The translations under genes were made by a program, and so were the position numbers. Of a stretch of DNA of 64,000 nucleotides, positions 53,375-61,867 are shown piece after piece (positions within the stretch are counted from its first letter, which is position 1; the number at the start of each line of letters is the position of its first letter). Source of the DNA: Gordonibacter sp034932485. GTDB taxonomy: Bacteria > Actinomycetota > Coriobacteriia > Coriobacteriales > Eggerthellaceae. The notes below the pieces were generated by a model. The model searched no databases and was not told the origin of the DNA. It saw only the letters and a program-made list of their open reading frames with translations. The stretch lies in the NCBI GenBank assembly GCA_034932485.1, contig JAYFOQ010000003.1, positions 4,272-68,271 of the forward strand. The letters run 5' to 3'.

Positions 53375-53411
53375 AAAAAACCGGGCCTAAAATTTTTAGG
53401 CCCGGTTTTTT
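53375..53411. terminator. Bidirectional terminator between convergent genes
   Basis: An A-rich arm with CCGGGCCTAAA pairs with TTTAGGCCCGG and runs into six T bases; the other side begins with six A bases, so it serves both the AAA+ gene and the convergent MFS operon. Confidence 0.92.
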
Positions 53412-53440
53412 CATGCGTTGTTTTAGTAAGTGATTTATCT

Positions 53441-54664
53441 CTATTTGCCTGCTTCAATCGCCGCTTTGCTGCAACGTATCATGAATACGATAGAGCACAG
53501 TAGCCCAAGAGCACCGACAATGCCAAGCGGTGCGGCTACCATAGCCCAGCTGCCTGTCGATTCAACAATAGCGCCCGCTATAGGGGCCGCGGGAATGCCG
53601 CCGAAGTTCGCGCCGATAGGAAGTGCCGCCATGACAAGGGCCACTCCAGCTGGGGTCTTTGCTGCCCACTGTGCATTCGAAAACAATGCGGGGGGAACAA
53701 TGTTGGTAAAGAGGCCAACCAGTACAGCTACAACGACAATCATCGCTTGGTCGGTAAAAATAAACTGGATGATACCAGCGACGGTACACAGCACCATGGT
53801 TGCCACTAAAACCAAGGGTTGATTTTTTATCTTGCTTAAAACTACGCCGATAATCAGTGAGCCAACGATACCGGTAATGGTGGTAATGGAAGACACGGAG
53901 TTGGCGGCCGCCATATCCATACCCACCAGTGGGGTTTGTAAATAGGTTGGCGCCATGGCTGACCAGACGGAGAAAATGAAGGCGAAGCAAGCGAAAATTA
54001 TGACCAACAGCCAAGAGTTTAGAGAGGTGAGTCCAGCCCATGGCTTAACATCTCCTCCGGTGGCTACCATGGTCATCTCCTCGGTGTGATTGATGCGAAT
54101 TCCAAAAATAGCCACGACAAGAGCAATGGCATTAACGGCCAAGCAAAACCACCACACACCTTGCCAGCTTCCCGTTGCTCCCAGAATGGCCGCAAAGGCG
54201 TTTAGCATGATGAGTGATCCGGCGGCTGTCCAGCAGGCCCATATTGAGTTAGGTAAGCTGCGTTTGGCGGGGTCTTTAAACAAGAGTGCAATGAGCGTGG
54301 GGCCGGCTGTAGCAAGAAAACCATTGCCGAGGCCACCTATGAAGCGGGATGCGATAAACACCTCAACACTGGGTGCAAGTACACCTACAAGTGAATCGAG
54401 TGCCATGCATACCAGCGCAGCGATAAGCATACCCTTTGGCCCGATTTTTGTTTGGATAGCGCCGGTAACAAATGCAATGACAGTGCCTGCAACCGAGCAG
54501 GCGGACATGAACCAACCTGCTTCACCTAGTCCACATTGGAAGTATTCCATAAGGCTTCCCATGGCGGGCGGCACCTTGAAAAACCCGACGGCAAATATGG
54601 CTCCCATAATGAAAATGAGCACGAAGTTAACCCATGCGTTTCCGGTCTTGCTTTTTTCTCCCAT
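53441..54664 (-). CDS. MFS transporter
   Basis: A 407-residue 12-helix carrier. Family features are loose (GxLxxKIGPKG loop after helix 2; RFIGGLGNGF in helix 4), near the CynX/NarK-like side of the superfamily. It lies downstream of the MCFRP mini-protein (54975) on the minus strand with 62 bases between, so both are probably one transcript, divergent from the Mo enzyme at 55463. Likely carries that enzyme's substrate or product. Confidence 0.85.
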   Translation of the reverse strand: MGEKSKTGNAWVNFVLIFIMGAIFAVGFFKVPPAMGSLMEYFQCGLGEAGWFMSACSVAGTVIAFVTGAIQTKIGPKGMLIAALVCMALDSLVGVLAPSVEVFIASRFIGGLGNGFLATAGPTLIALLFKDPAKRSLPNSIWACWTAAGSLIMLNAFAAILGATGSWQGVWWFCLAVNAIALVVAIFGIRINHTEEMTMVATGGDVKPWAGLTSLNSWLLVIIFACFAFIFSVWSAMAPTYLQTPLVGMDMAAANSVSSITTITGIVGSLIIGVVLSKIKNQPLVLVATMVLCTVAGIIQFIFTDQAMIVVVAVLVGLFTNIVPPALFSNAQWAAKTPAGVALVMAALPIGANFGGIPAAPIAGAIVESTGSWAMVAAPLGIVGALGLLCSIVFMIRCSKAAIEAGK

Positions 54665-54726
54665 AATCCTCTCCTAAAACGTTTACGACGAGTTCCCCTT
54701 GTTAGAGCGGCAGTCCTCTCTTCTCC

Positions 54727-54975
54727 TTAGTTTTGGCCGGATGCTCCTGCGGCTCTCGGGGCTGTCGGCGCCCCTGGCGCTCCTGGAGCCTTAGGTGCTC
54801 CCGGAGCACCAGGGGCCGCAGGAGCACCAGGGGCACTGCCGGGCGTACCCGGAAGAGAGGGTCCGCTAGGTAATTCCATCCCACACTGGGGGCAGGTAGT
54901 CATACTCGGCTCGCAGGAATGTCCACATCCGGTGCATTTCTTGTTGAGCTCGACTGCTGTTGGTCTGAAACACAT
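54727..54975 (-). CDS. Cys-rich zinc-ribbon mini-protein with collagen-like tail (MCFRP type)
   Basis: An 82-residue protein opening MCFRPTAVE, with CTGCGHSC and CPQCG knuckles, then about 40 residues of Gly/Ala/Pro triplets. The start has AGAGG upstream. It shares its layout with the proteins at 5264 and 25305. It is the first gene of a minus-strand pair with an MFS carrier and diverges from a Mo enzyme. Function unknown; the shared MCFRP start suggests a common partner. Confidence 0.75.
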   Translation of the reverse strand: MCFRPTAVELNKKCTGCGHSCEPSMTTCPQCGMELPSGPSLPGTPGSAPGAPAAPGAPGAPKAPGAPGAPTAPRAAGASGQN

Positions 54976-55462
54976 GATTAAAACCTCTTTTCACGGGAGT
55001 CCAATATGACGCGGTGTCGGCTTCAAGGGGGTTGAAGCCATCCAGTTTGGTGATGCGTTCTAGTTCGAAATCACTTTTCGAAAACGTACGGTACGCTTCT
55101 GCTCACCACATGCTGAAGTATAGAAAACGCCTTGTTTTGCAGCCTATGGAGGAACTTCCAAAAGTCTTGGCATCTTTTTGGAGGTTCCTCCGTTTCGTAA
55201 TCACAAAGACGCTCTTTAAAATGGCGTTGTTCGGTGAGCGGCATTTTTATTTGGATACATGGCTCCATTTTGCTAGCGGTTGGAGTCGAGAGGGATTGGA
55301 TGAAAAAATTCGGCGCGATTGTCGTGAATCTATACCAGGAGTCACGTATCCAAGAAGAGGCACCTTCGAACATCCCATATCAGAGATGGGCGCTATGGCT
55401 CTGCGAAGCAGTGGAGACGCGCGCTTGGGGATCTCATAAGACGAGGTAAGAGAGGAATAGGT
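54976..55462. other. Divergent region with a strong inverted repeat
   Basis: No gene recognised between the divergent mini-protein and Mo-enzyme genes. An inverted repeat with 16-base arms (55148-55163 and 55176-55191, one G-U pair) has no upstream gene to terminate on the plus strand, so it is more likely a leader element or operator. Confidence 0.5.
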
Positions 55463-57859
55463 ATGGAGTACAACAACGAGTACAACATGGACCTGTACCC
55501 AAAGCAGCTGCACTGGAAGGAGGGCGACCTCACGGCAACACGCACAACCATGTGGTCGGGCCCGGGCTGCCACGAGGGGTGCCAGATCATCTTCTACACC
55601 GACGAAGACGGCAAGCTGGTGAAGACTGAGGGCGATCCGAACAGTCCGTTCAATCAGGGCCGTCTCTGTATGCGCTGTCTTGAACTGCCTGAGTTGGTAA
55701 ATCATGAAGATCGCCTCAAATATCCCATGAAGCGCGCGGGAGAGCGTGGCGAAGATAAGTGGGAACGTGTCAGCTGGGATGAAGCCTATACAATCATCGA
55801 GGAAAAGGTTCGTCAGTTCCAGCGCGAGTCCGGTCCAGAGTCTATCATTTCTATGATTGGTACCGGTCGTAATGTCTCCCAGGTCATCGCGCATAACCAA
55901 TACGCGAACTTCGGCGGCCCCGACCTTACGCTGTGTTTTCTCTCGGGCGATTCGTGCATGCTGCCTCGCACGGCTTTGTGCTACGTGGTTATGGGTAACC
56001 AGTGGGTGGCAGACATGTCCCAGTTCCGCGAAGCACGTTATGAGAATGACCCCGAGTGGATAATTCCTGAGTGTGTGGTGCTCTGGGGTACGAATCCGGT
56101 TGTGTGTAACTCAGATGCGTTCTTGGGTCACTGGATTGTTGAGGCCATGAAGCGTGGCAGTGAGCTTATTACTATCGACCCTCAGCTTACTTGGATGGCC
56201 GCAAAGTCTAAGTACTGGCTGCGCCTGCGCCCCGGTACCGATGCGGCGCTGGCCCTTGGTATGATGAATGTGATTATAAGCGAGGACCTGGTCGATCACG
56301 ATTTTATCGACAAGTGGACGTATGGCTACGATGCCCTTGCTGAGCGTGTCAAGGAATATCCACCCTCGAAAGTAGCCGAGATATGTTGGATCAAGGAAGA
56401 TCTTCTTGTAGAAGCAGCACGATTTTATGCTAAAGCTCAGCCGTCCACTATCCAGTGGGGTCTTGCGGTTGACATGTCGAAAATTGGCACTCCGACCGCG
56501 CATGCCATCGCCTGTCTTGCAGGCATCACGGGAAATATTGACAACCCTGGCGGGAATATTCTTATTGATCAAGCTTGCGGTCTTGAATTCGGCTATAACT
56601 CTGGCATTGAGTATCTCAAAGAGGGTATGGTTGAAAAGCGTCTCGGTAACAGTAAATACAATCTTAAGAAGTATGGTTTCACGGCGTCGTCTCAGTCGGA
56701 CTCCATTCTTGAGGCCATCGAGACAGGTCTCGACGAAAAAGGCGATCCGCGTCCCGTACGCATGCTGTGGATACAGTCGGCTAATCCTATCGCGAACATG
56801 GGACAAGATGCGCCGCGTTTGTACCGAGCTATGGATAAAGTGGACTTCATCTGCGTCGTGGATTTGTTCAAGACTCCTTACATCGTAGCGTGTGCCGACC
56901 TCGTGTTGCCGTGTGCCATGTCAAACGAGCGCGACTGCATCCGCGTGTGGTTCGATCCGGTACGTTCACTTACGAAATGCTCAAGCTACTTCGAGGCCAA
57001 GGAAGACGAGCAGATTATGATCGACCTCGGCCATCGTTTGGCTCCTGAGAACTGGCCTGAATGGGTCAAGGAGCCGCGCGACTACATGAACTGGCGCTTG
57101 CAGGTGGGCAACTGCGGCTTCACCATGGAGGAACTCGAGGATAAGGGTGGCATGATCTACAACGATTTCCGTTACTACAAGTACGAGAAAGGGTTGCTAC
57201 GCCCCGATGGACAGCCCGGCTTTATGACGCCGACAGGTCGCTATGAGTTCTACATTAGCTTGTTTGACAGCTGGGGGGTTGATGCACTGCCTTTCTACGA
57301 AGAGCCGCCTACTAGTCCCGTGTCCACACCCGAACTTGCCGAGGAATATCCGCTTGTACTCACCACGGGTAAGCGTTCTTTTGAGTTCTTCCACTCTGAA
57401 TGGCGTCAGGCTAACACGACTTCGCGCGAACTGCACCCGGTACCGTACTTCGATATTCACCCCGATACGGCGGCACGCTACGGCGTTGCCGAGGGGCAAT
57501 GGACTTGGATCGAGAACCAAATGGGCAAGTGTCGTCAAGTCGCTCGTTTCAATAAAACTCTCGACCCGCGTGTTATATCAACGGAACATGGCTGGTGGTT
57601 CCCTGAACAAGAGGCCGCCGAACCTAGCCTGTTTGGTGTGTTCGACTGCAACCCAAACAACCTTATTCCTATGTGCGAAAACGGCCCATCTGGATACGGT
57701 GCACCCATTAAGTGTGGCATGGCTAAGGTTTATCCGGCTACGGCCGAGAATATGCGACTCGAGGACCAGCCCACTTATCAGGTTACGGCTACCAATGGCT
57801 ATACCCACGGCCCGTCTCATAAGTCCGACACGCCCAGCTTCTACGACCAGAACAAGTAA
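55463..57859 (+). CDS. Mo-bisMGD oxidoreductase catalytic subunit
   Basis: A 798-residue DMSO reductase-family enzyme. Cluster cysteines C36, C40, C69 and C72 are intact (PGCHEGC, RLCMRC); Cys165 (GDSCMLPR) is the likely Mo ligand; HGWWFPEQ is near the end. The ATG has GAGAGG upstream. No Tat signal. The [4Fe-4S] gene follows after 13 bases, then an MFS carrier. Substrate unknown; possible transhydroxylase or dehydroxylase-type chemistry. Confidence 0.92.
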   Translation: MEYNNEYNMDLYPKQLHWKEGDLTATRTTMWSGPGCHEGCQIIFYTDEDGKLVKTEGDPNSPFNQGRLCMRCLELPELVNHEDRLKYPMKRAGERGEDKWERVSWDEAYTIIEEKVRQFQRESGPESIISMIGTGRNVSQVIAHNQYANFGGPDLTLCFLSGDSCMLPRTALCYVVMGNQWVADMSQFREARYENDPEWIIPECVVLWGTNPVVCNSDAFLGHWIVEAMKRGSELITIDPQLTWMAAKSKYWLRLRPGTDAALALGMMNVIISEDLVDHDFIDKWTYGYDALAERVKEYPPSKVAEICWIKEDLLVEAARFYAKAQPSTIQWGLAVDMSKIGTPTAHAIACLAGITGNIDNPGGNILIDQACGLEFGYNSGIEYLKEGMVEKRLGNSKYNLKKYGFTASSQSDSILEAIETGLDEKGDPRPVRMLWIQSANPIANMGQDAPRLYRAMDKVDFICVVDLFKTPYIVACADLVLPCAMSNERDCIRVWFDPVRSLTKCSSYFEAKEDEQIMIDLGHRLAPENWPEWVKEPRDYMNWRLQVGNCGFTMEELEDKGGMIYNDFRYYKYEKGLLRPDGQPGFMTPTGRYEFYISLFDSWGVDALPFYEEPPTSPVSTPELAEEYPLVLTTGKRSFEFFHSEWRQANTTSRELHPVPYFDIHPDTAARYGVAEGQWTWIENQMGKCRQVARFNKTLDPRVISTEHGWWFPEQEAAEPSLFGVFDCNPNNLIPMCENGPSGYGAPIKCGMAKVYPATAENMRLEDQPTYQVTATNGYTHGPSHKSDTPSFYDQNK

Positions 57860-57872
57860 AGGGGGAGGAAAC

Positions 57873-58220
57873 ATGGCACAAACCGGTGAATACGGTCTCC
57901 TGATTGACTACCAGTACTGCTCGGGCTGCCACGCTTGTGAGGTAGCCTGCAAGAAAGAGCACGATCTGCCCAAGGGGGACTTCGGCATCAAGATACTGCA
58001 AGATGGTCCGCGCCAGAGTTCAGATGGCGTTTGGGAGTACGATTACCTGCCGGTGCCCACGCACCTATGCGACTTGTGCGCCGTACGTACGGCGGCCGGT
58101 AAGCTTCCTACCTGTGTACACCACTGTCAGGCAGGCGTCATGGTCTACGGCACCCTCGAAGACCTGGCTGCTAAGGCAAAGGCGGCCGCAAAGGATAAGA
58201 TGGTAATTTTCGCGAAATAG
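57873..58220 (+). CDS. [4Fe-4S] ferredoxin-like small subunit
   Basis: A 115-residue partner with CSGCHACEVAC and CDLC/CVHHC, giving two [4Fe-4S] clusters. The extra cysteine after the last motif, present in the other partners (QAxC), is replaced (QAGVM), which should not affect the clusters. GGGGGAGG precedes the ATG. The tail is Ala/Lys-rich. A hairpin follows at 58224. Confidence 0.92.
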   Translation: MAQTGEYGLLIDYQYCSGCHACEVACKKEHDLPKGDFGIKILQDGPRQSSDGVWEYDYLPVPTHLCDLCAVRTAAGKLPTCVHHCQAGVMVYGTLEDLAAKAKAAAKDKMVIFAK

Positions 58221-58223
58221 CTC

Positions 58224-58259
58224 GCAGGTCCGGATCACAGAGGTGTGGTCCGGACCTGC
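58224..58259 (+). terminator. Hairpin ending the Mo/[4Fe-4S] pair
   Basis: GCAGGTCCGGA (58224-58234) and TCCGGACCTGC (58249-58259) form a perfect 11-bp stem just past the stop; the T-run is poor. Confidence 0.6.
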
Positions 58260-58460
58260 TTGTGATCACGGTAGCGTATTTGACGCTCGGTGGTCGCAAG
58301 TAGGGCGATCTAGTGTTTTGTAATTTGCGTCACCTGAGATTGGCTGGTCGGTAAAACGGCCGGCTGGTGGCATTTCGACCGGCAACCCCGATGGGTTCTC
58401 AGTCGGCCCGGTGCGCATTAAGCTTGCCGGGCATCCAAACTTTCTACAAGGGGGTGGAAA

Positions 58461-59717
58461 ATGAAAGAAAAGCTCTATCCTTGGCGATGGGCCATCCTTA
58501 TAGGTATGACCATTTTGCTTATTAGCTTACAATTTTCGTTTATCGTTCCTGGGGGTGCTGCTCTTCTGGTTATGCAGGAATATCAGTGTGAACCCATGAT
58601 GTTCTCCATGATCATGTCTATCCCGTACTTTTCGGGCGTTTTGTTTTGCATGGCAGGCGGTGTTCTTGCCGATCGCGTGGGGCTTGGTAAAGTATTTGCC
58701 TTCGCGTTTGCTGTATCTCTTATCGGGGCACTGGCCCGTTGCTTCTCAATCGACTACTGGACGCTGTTCCTTTCAAGTTTCTTTATGGGTATGGGGGTGG
58801 CCGCGCTCAATGCTAATTCGGCAAAGTTGCTGCGTTTGTGGTTTCCTGGTACGTCGAATTCGTTTGCCATGGGCGTCTATACTGCTGGTATGTCTGGTGG
58901 GGCTGCCCTTGCCATCTGGTTTGGCTCACACGTGACTGTTGTCCAAGATGCGTGGTGGTTTAGCTTTGGGCTTATGGCTGTTGGTGTGGTTGCTTGGTTT
59001 GCGGTATATCGCAAACATCCCGACGGAGAACATCGCTCCGTCGAGCCGGTTGGTCAGTACCTGCGCGTTGTTGTACGAAATAAACACGTGTGGGCTGTTG
59101 CTGTTGTTGCCTTCCTCGTGTTTGGTATGACGAATGTCAACGGCTCCTACATGGTTGCTGCGGTGACGACGCTCATGGGTGATCCCGCTTTAACGAGCAT
59201 TGCTGGCGATATGTCAACCTTGAATACGATTATTGCCTGCGCTGCCTCTATGGCCCTGCCGGTTATTTTGGCGAAGGTGTTTAAGAACATGCGCGCGCCG
59301 TTTATCTGCTGCCTTGTGGGTACCGCGATCTGTTTCGCGCTGGTGTTCTTTCTTCCGTACGGACCTCTCACGTGGTTTCTCTTCTGTATGCAACCGATTC
59401 TTATGGCTTCCGTCATGCCGTTTACTAAGATGCTCCCAACACTGCTTCCTAGTGTTAAGCCCGAGCAGTACGGTGTGGTCGGTGGTATCCAGGCTACCTT
59501 ACAGAACTTCGGCATGTTTTTAATCGCGTCCTATATTATTTCGCCGCTTGCTATTGCGGTAACAGGCGCGGTTGACGGCGTGCCATACTACCAGGGTGTC
59601 TATGTAGCTACTGCGGTGCTGTGCGTAATTGCGGCGTTGTCGTTGTTCTTGTTCCCAAATGTGCGCAGTTCCGTTTCGCGTAAGATTGCCGATGAGACGG
59701 CCGGGGATGCTGAGTGA
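58461..59717 (+). CDS. MFS transporter
   Basis: A 418-residue 12-helix carrier with GGVLADRVGLGKVF after helix 2 and a family-typical central loop. GGGGGTGG precedes the ATG at a workable distance. It follows the Mo/[4Fe-4S] pair by 240 bases and probably handles the same metabolite. It differs clearly from the MFS at 53441 on the other side of the Mo enzyme, so the cluster has two distinct carriers. Confidence 0.87.
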   Translation: MKEKLYPWRWAILIGMTILLISLQFSFIVPGGAALLVMQEYQCEPMMFSMIMSIPYFSGVLFCMAGGVLADRVGLGKVFAFAFAVSLIGALARCFSIDYWTLFLSSFFMGMGVAALNANSAKLLRLWFPGTSNSFAMGVYTAGMSGGAALAIWFGSHVTVVQDAWWFSFGLMAVGVVAWFAVYRKHPDGEHRSVEPVGQYLRVVVRNKHVWAVAVVAFLVFGMTNVNGSYMVAAVTTLMGDPALTSIAGDMSTLNTIIACAASMALPVILAKVFKNMRAPFICCLVGTAICFALVFFLPYGPLTWFLFCMQPILMASVMPFTKMLPTLLPSVKPEQYGVVGGIQATLQNFGMFLIASYIISPLAIAVTGAVDGVPYYQGVYVATAVLCVIAALSLFLFPNVRSSVSRKIADETAGDAE

Positions 59718-59848
59718 GTAAGGCAAGGGTGTAACCAGTAGGGTGTGGTGCTTTCGATTGTCTTAAATATCGCAAGCACCACTTTTCCGAAAGTTTCCAT
59801 CCTTTAGCGCGCGGATATGAAAATCTATCAAGTTTGCCAAGAGGGATT

Positions 59849-60076
59849 ATGGGTAATTGTCATTACTGCATGAATTGTGGGCGCTGTCGGGGAGAAAAGG
59901 CGCCTTCAATTTTGGTGCGCCGTTGTCCAATATGCAATCATATGAACGACCAGGGAGTCAACGTTTGTGTTGCCTGCAAGGCATCGCTCGTTTTGCAAGC
60001 GGGCGAGACTAGCCTTACTCCTGGTCTCGCGTTTCGGCAGCGTCAGATTCCCGAGAGTCAACCAGCGCCTTCTTGA
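59849..60076 (+). CDS. Cys-rich zinc-ribbon mini-protein
   Basis: A 75-residue protein opening MGNCHYCMNCGRC, then a zinc-ribbon pair (CPIC and CVAC, 12 residues between the pairs), then a polar tail. I chose the ATG at 59849 over an upstream TTG at 59834 because of GAGG just before it and the match to the dense-cysteine starts at 9993 and 50586. Its last 62 bases overlap, tail to tail, the end of the PucR-type regulator gene. Last plus-strand gene of the Mo cluster at 55.5-59.7 kb. Confidence 0.65.
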   Translation: MGNCHYCMNCGRCRGEKAPSILVRRCPICNHMNDQGVNVCVACKASLVLQAGETSLTPGLAFRQRQIPESQPAPS

Positions 60077-61742
60077 TAGAGTCTTTTCCGTTGTTGAGGA
60101 AGAACGCCTTAAAATCAAGCAGCATGCGTTCGCGTGGGCCGGGTAACGAAAGATCGAAATCGAAGCGTTTCTGGATTTTTTCGATGTGGTACAAAACGGT
60201 GTTGCGGTGCATATGTAGTCTTTGAGCGACCGCGGTGGCATTACGCCCGCTGTTTAAGTAATGCCAGAAGAGCGCTAAGTAGTTAGTGCCATTACGTTCA
60301 TCCTCTGCATGTATTTTTTCAACTACGGTGTGCGAGAAGCAAAAACGCATGAATCGTTCATCTTTGTCGGCTTGACTTACCAGAAAGTACATGAGCACGT
60401 CTCCGAACAGGAATATGCCCCGGTCAATGTTTTCATCTGCTGCGAATTGTAGGCGGACGATCTGACGTAATCCGAGTGCAATCTTTGCCTGTCGGTATGC
60501 TAAATCGAGGTTAGAAATATCCTCAAATATCTCAGATACGCCGCAGGTGATGCCGAGAGGTTCAACTATGCGCTCTTCAAGTTCATCAAGGGTGCGACGA
60601 TGAGACAGAGCACTATCGCTTGGTGGCGCGTACATAAGTGCCAATACCGCTGAGCGGTAAGCGAAGCAGAATACGCTACCTTGGTTCAGATGAGTGGCAG
60701 CCTTTGCGGCTCTCGATGCCCGATCAGGATCGACACTCTCGTCCACTTCGAATACTGCTAACTTGTATTGGGTATCGCCCGTAAGTCCCGCCATTTCAAG
60801 TTGCGTTTCTAGGTATTCGTTCGACACAGGTTCGTGTTCAAGAAGTTTTTGAAAAAAGAAGTAGTGCGGTATATTTAATTTTACCGCCGAACGCCACTGA
60901 TATTCACAAAGAGGCATGACATGTCGCATCAAAAGAGAGAATAGGTCCTTTAGCCCCTCGGTTAAAGGTGCTGTATGGCATGACATAGATAGCGATCCAA
61001 AATAGGTATGGTTGATATACAGTGGACGCGACAGCCGTGCATAAGGAGTAAGAGAACAGGGCTCTTTGAGGTAAAACACCTTTTCAGGTAGACGGAATCG
61101 TTTTTCGGCAATCATCTGTGGTGAGAGGCAGCCAGTTTCTACGATGCGCCGGTGTAGGTTATCGGGTGGTTCGATATCTGAAGTGCGCGCAATCACATTA
61201 AATTCGTTGTCTGTTACGAACATAAAATTCTTCAATAGTGGTGCGCTGGCATCGAGCGCTTCGGTTAATGAGCCGTGATGCAGTACGATGCGATCAAGTT
61301 CACCTTCCCAAAGCAGGAGCTGCATAAAGTACGATTGAATAAGGAAGATGAAATAGGAAAACCGATCTTGTTGGCGTATTACCAGTAAGCGTTCGGATAC
61401 CTCGCCTATGTCTTGAGGAAGGGTCTCCTCGTTGTCTGCCAACGCTAGGACGAAAACTGTTGGCCGCTTTTTCAGGATCTCATTAGCAACACTGAGTCGA
61501 CATATGAATAGTGTACGTGCGTCATCGAGGTCATGCGGTGCTGTGTTTGTTACTTGATTGTGCGATACGGCTGCAAACCAGCGGAAAACTCGGCGAGATG
61601 ATGTTGGTCGGTGTAGAATCTCGCAGCTCGATAGGAAGTCTTCGAGCATGGATAGCGTTACTGAAGGAAGACCACCTCCTGAAGCAGGAGCAAGTAAGGC
61701 ATCATTTCCTGAGCTAGGCAAAGTCACCTTGAATCCCTCCAT
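60015..61742 (-). CDS. PucR/CdaR-family transcriptional regulator
   Basis: A 575-residue regulator whose C-terminus (about residues 505-565) is the PucR-type helix-turn-helix (GRNATAVAQRLHMHRNTVLYHIEKI, partial). The middle (about 300-440) has the CdaR GGDEF-like fold (YKLAVFEVDES; LGITCGVSEI), and the first 280 residues form an unassigned sensor region. PucR regulators often control catabolic genes next to them, here the adjacent Mo cluster. The 3' end overlaps the mini-protein gene on the other strand by 62 bases. Confidence 0.88.
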   Translation of the reverse strand: MEGFKVTLPSSGNDALLAPASGGGLPSVTLSMLEDFLSSCEILHRPTSSRRVFRWFAAVSHNQVTNTAPHDLDDARTLFICRLSVANEILKKRPTVFVLALADNEETLPQDIGEVSERLLVIRQQDRFSYFIFLIQSYFMQLLLWEGELDRIVLHHGSLTEALDASAPLLKNFMFVTDNEFNVIARTSDIEPPDNLHRRIVETGCLSPQMIAEKRFRLPEKVFYLKEPCSLTPYARLSRPLYINHTYFGSLSMSCHTAPLTEGLKDLFSLLMRHVMPLCEYQWRSAVKLNIPHYFFFQKLLEHEPVSNEYLETQLEMAGLTGDTQYKLAVFEVDESVDPDRASRAAKAATHLNQGSVFCFAYRSAVLALMYAPPSDSALSHRRTLDELEERIVEPLGITCGVSEIFEDISNLDLAYRQAKIALGLRQIVRLQFAADENIDRGIFLFGDVLMYFLVSQADKDERFMRFCFSHTVVEKIHAEDERNGTNYLALFWHYLNSGRNATAVAQRLHMHRNTVLYHIEKIQKRFDFDLSLPGPRERMLLDFKAFFLNNGKDSIKKALVDSRESDAAETRDQE

Positions 61743-61867
61743 TCGGATATGATGGCCGAGACCGATTGGGCTTCAGACGTTTACTTAGTATAACAGTATG
61801 AAAGAAGCGATCCGGTAGTTTTGTCGCGATGATATCGATCGGCCTTTTGGTGTGTTTGGCGATGGCG

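Noticed and set aside
5659..58220. Tat signal peptides on the Mo enzymes
   Set aside because: No twin-arginine motif at any of the five N-termini; the enzymes appear cytoplasmic.
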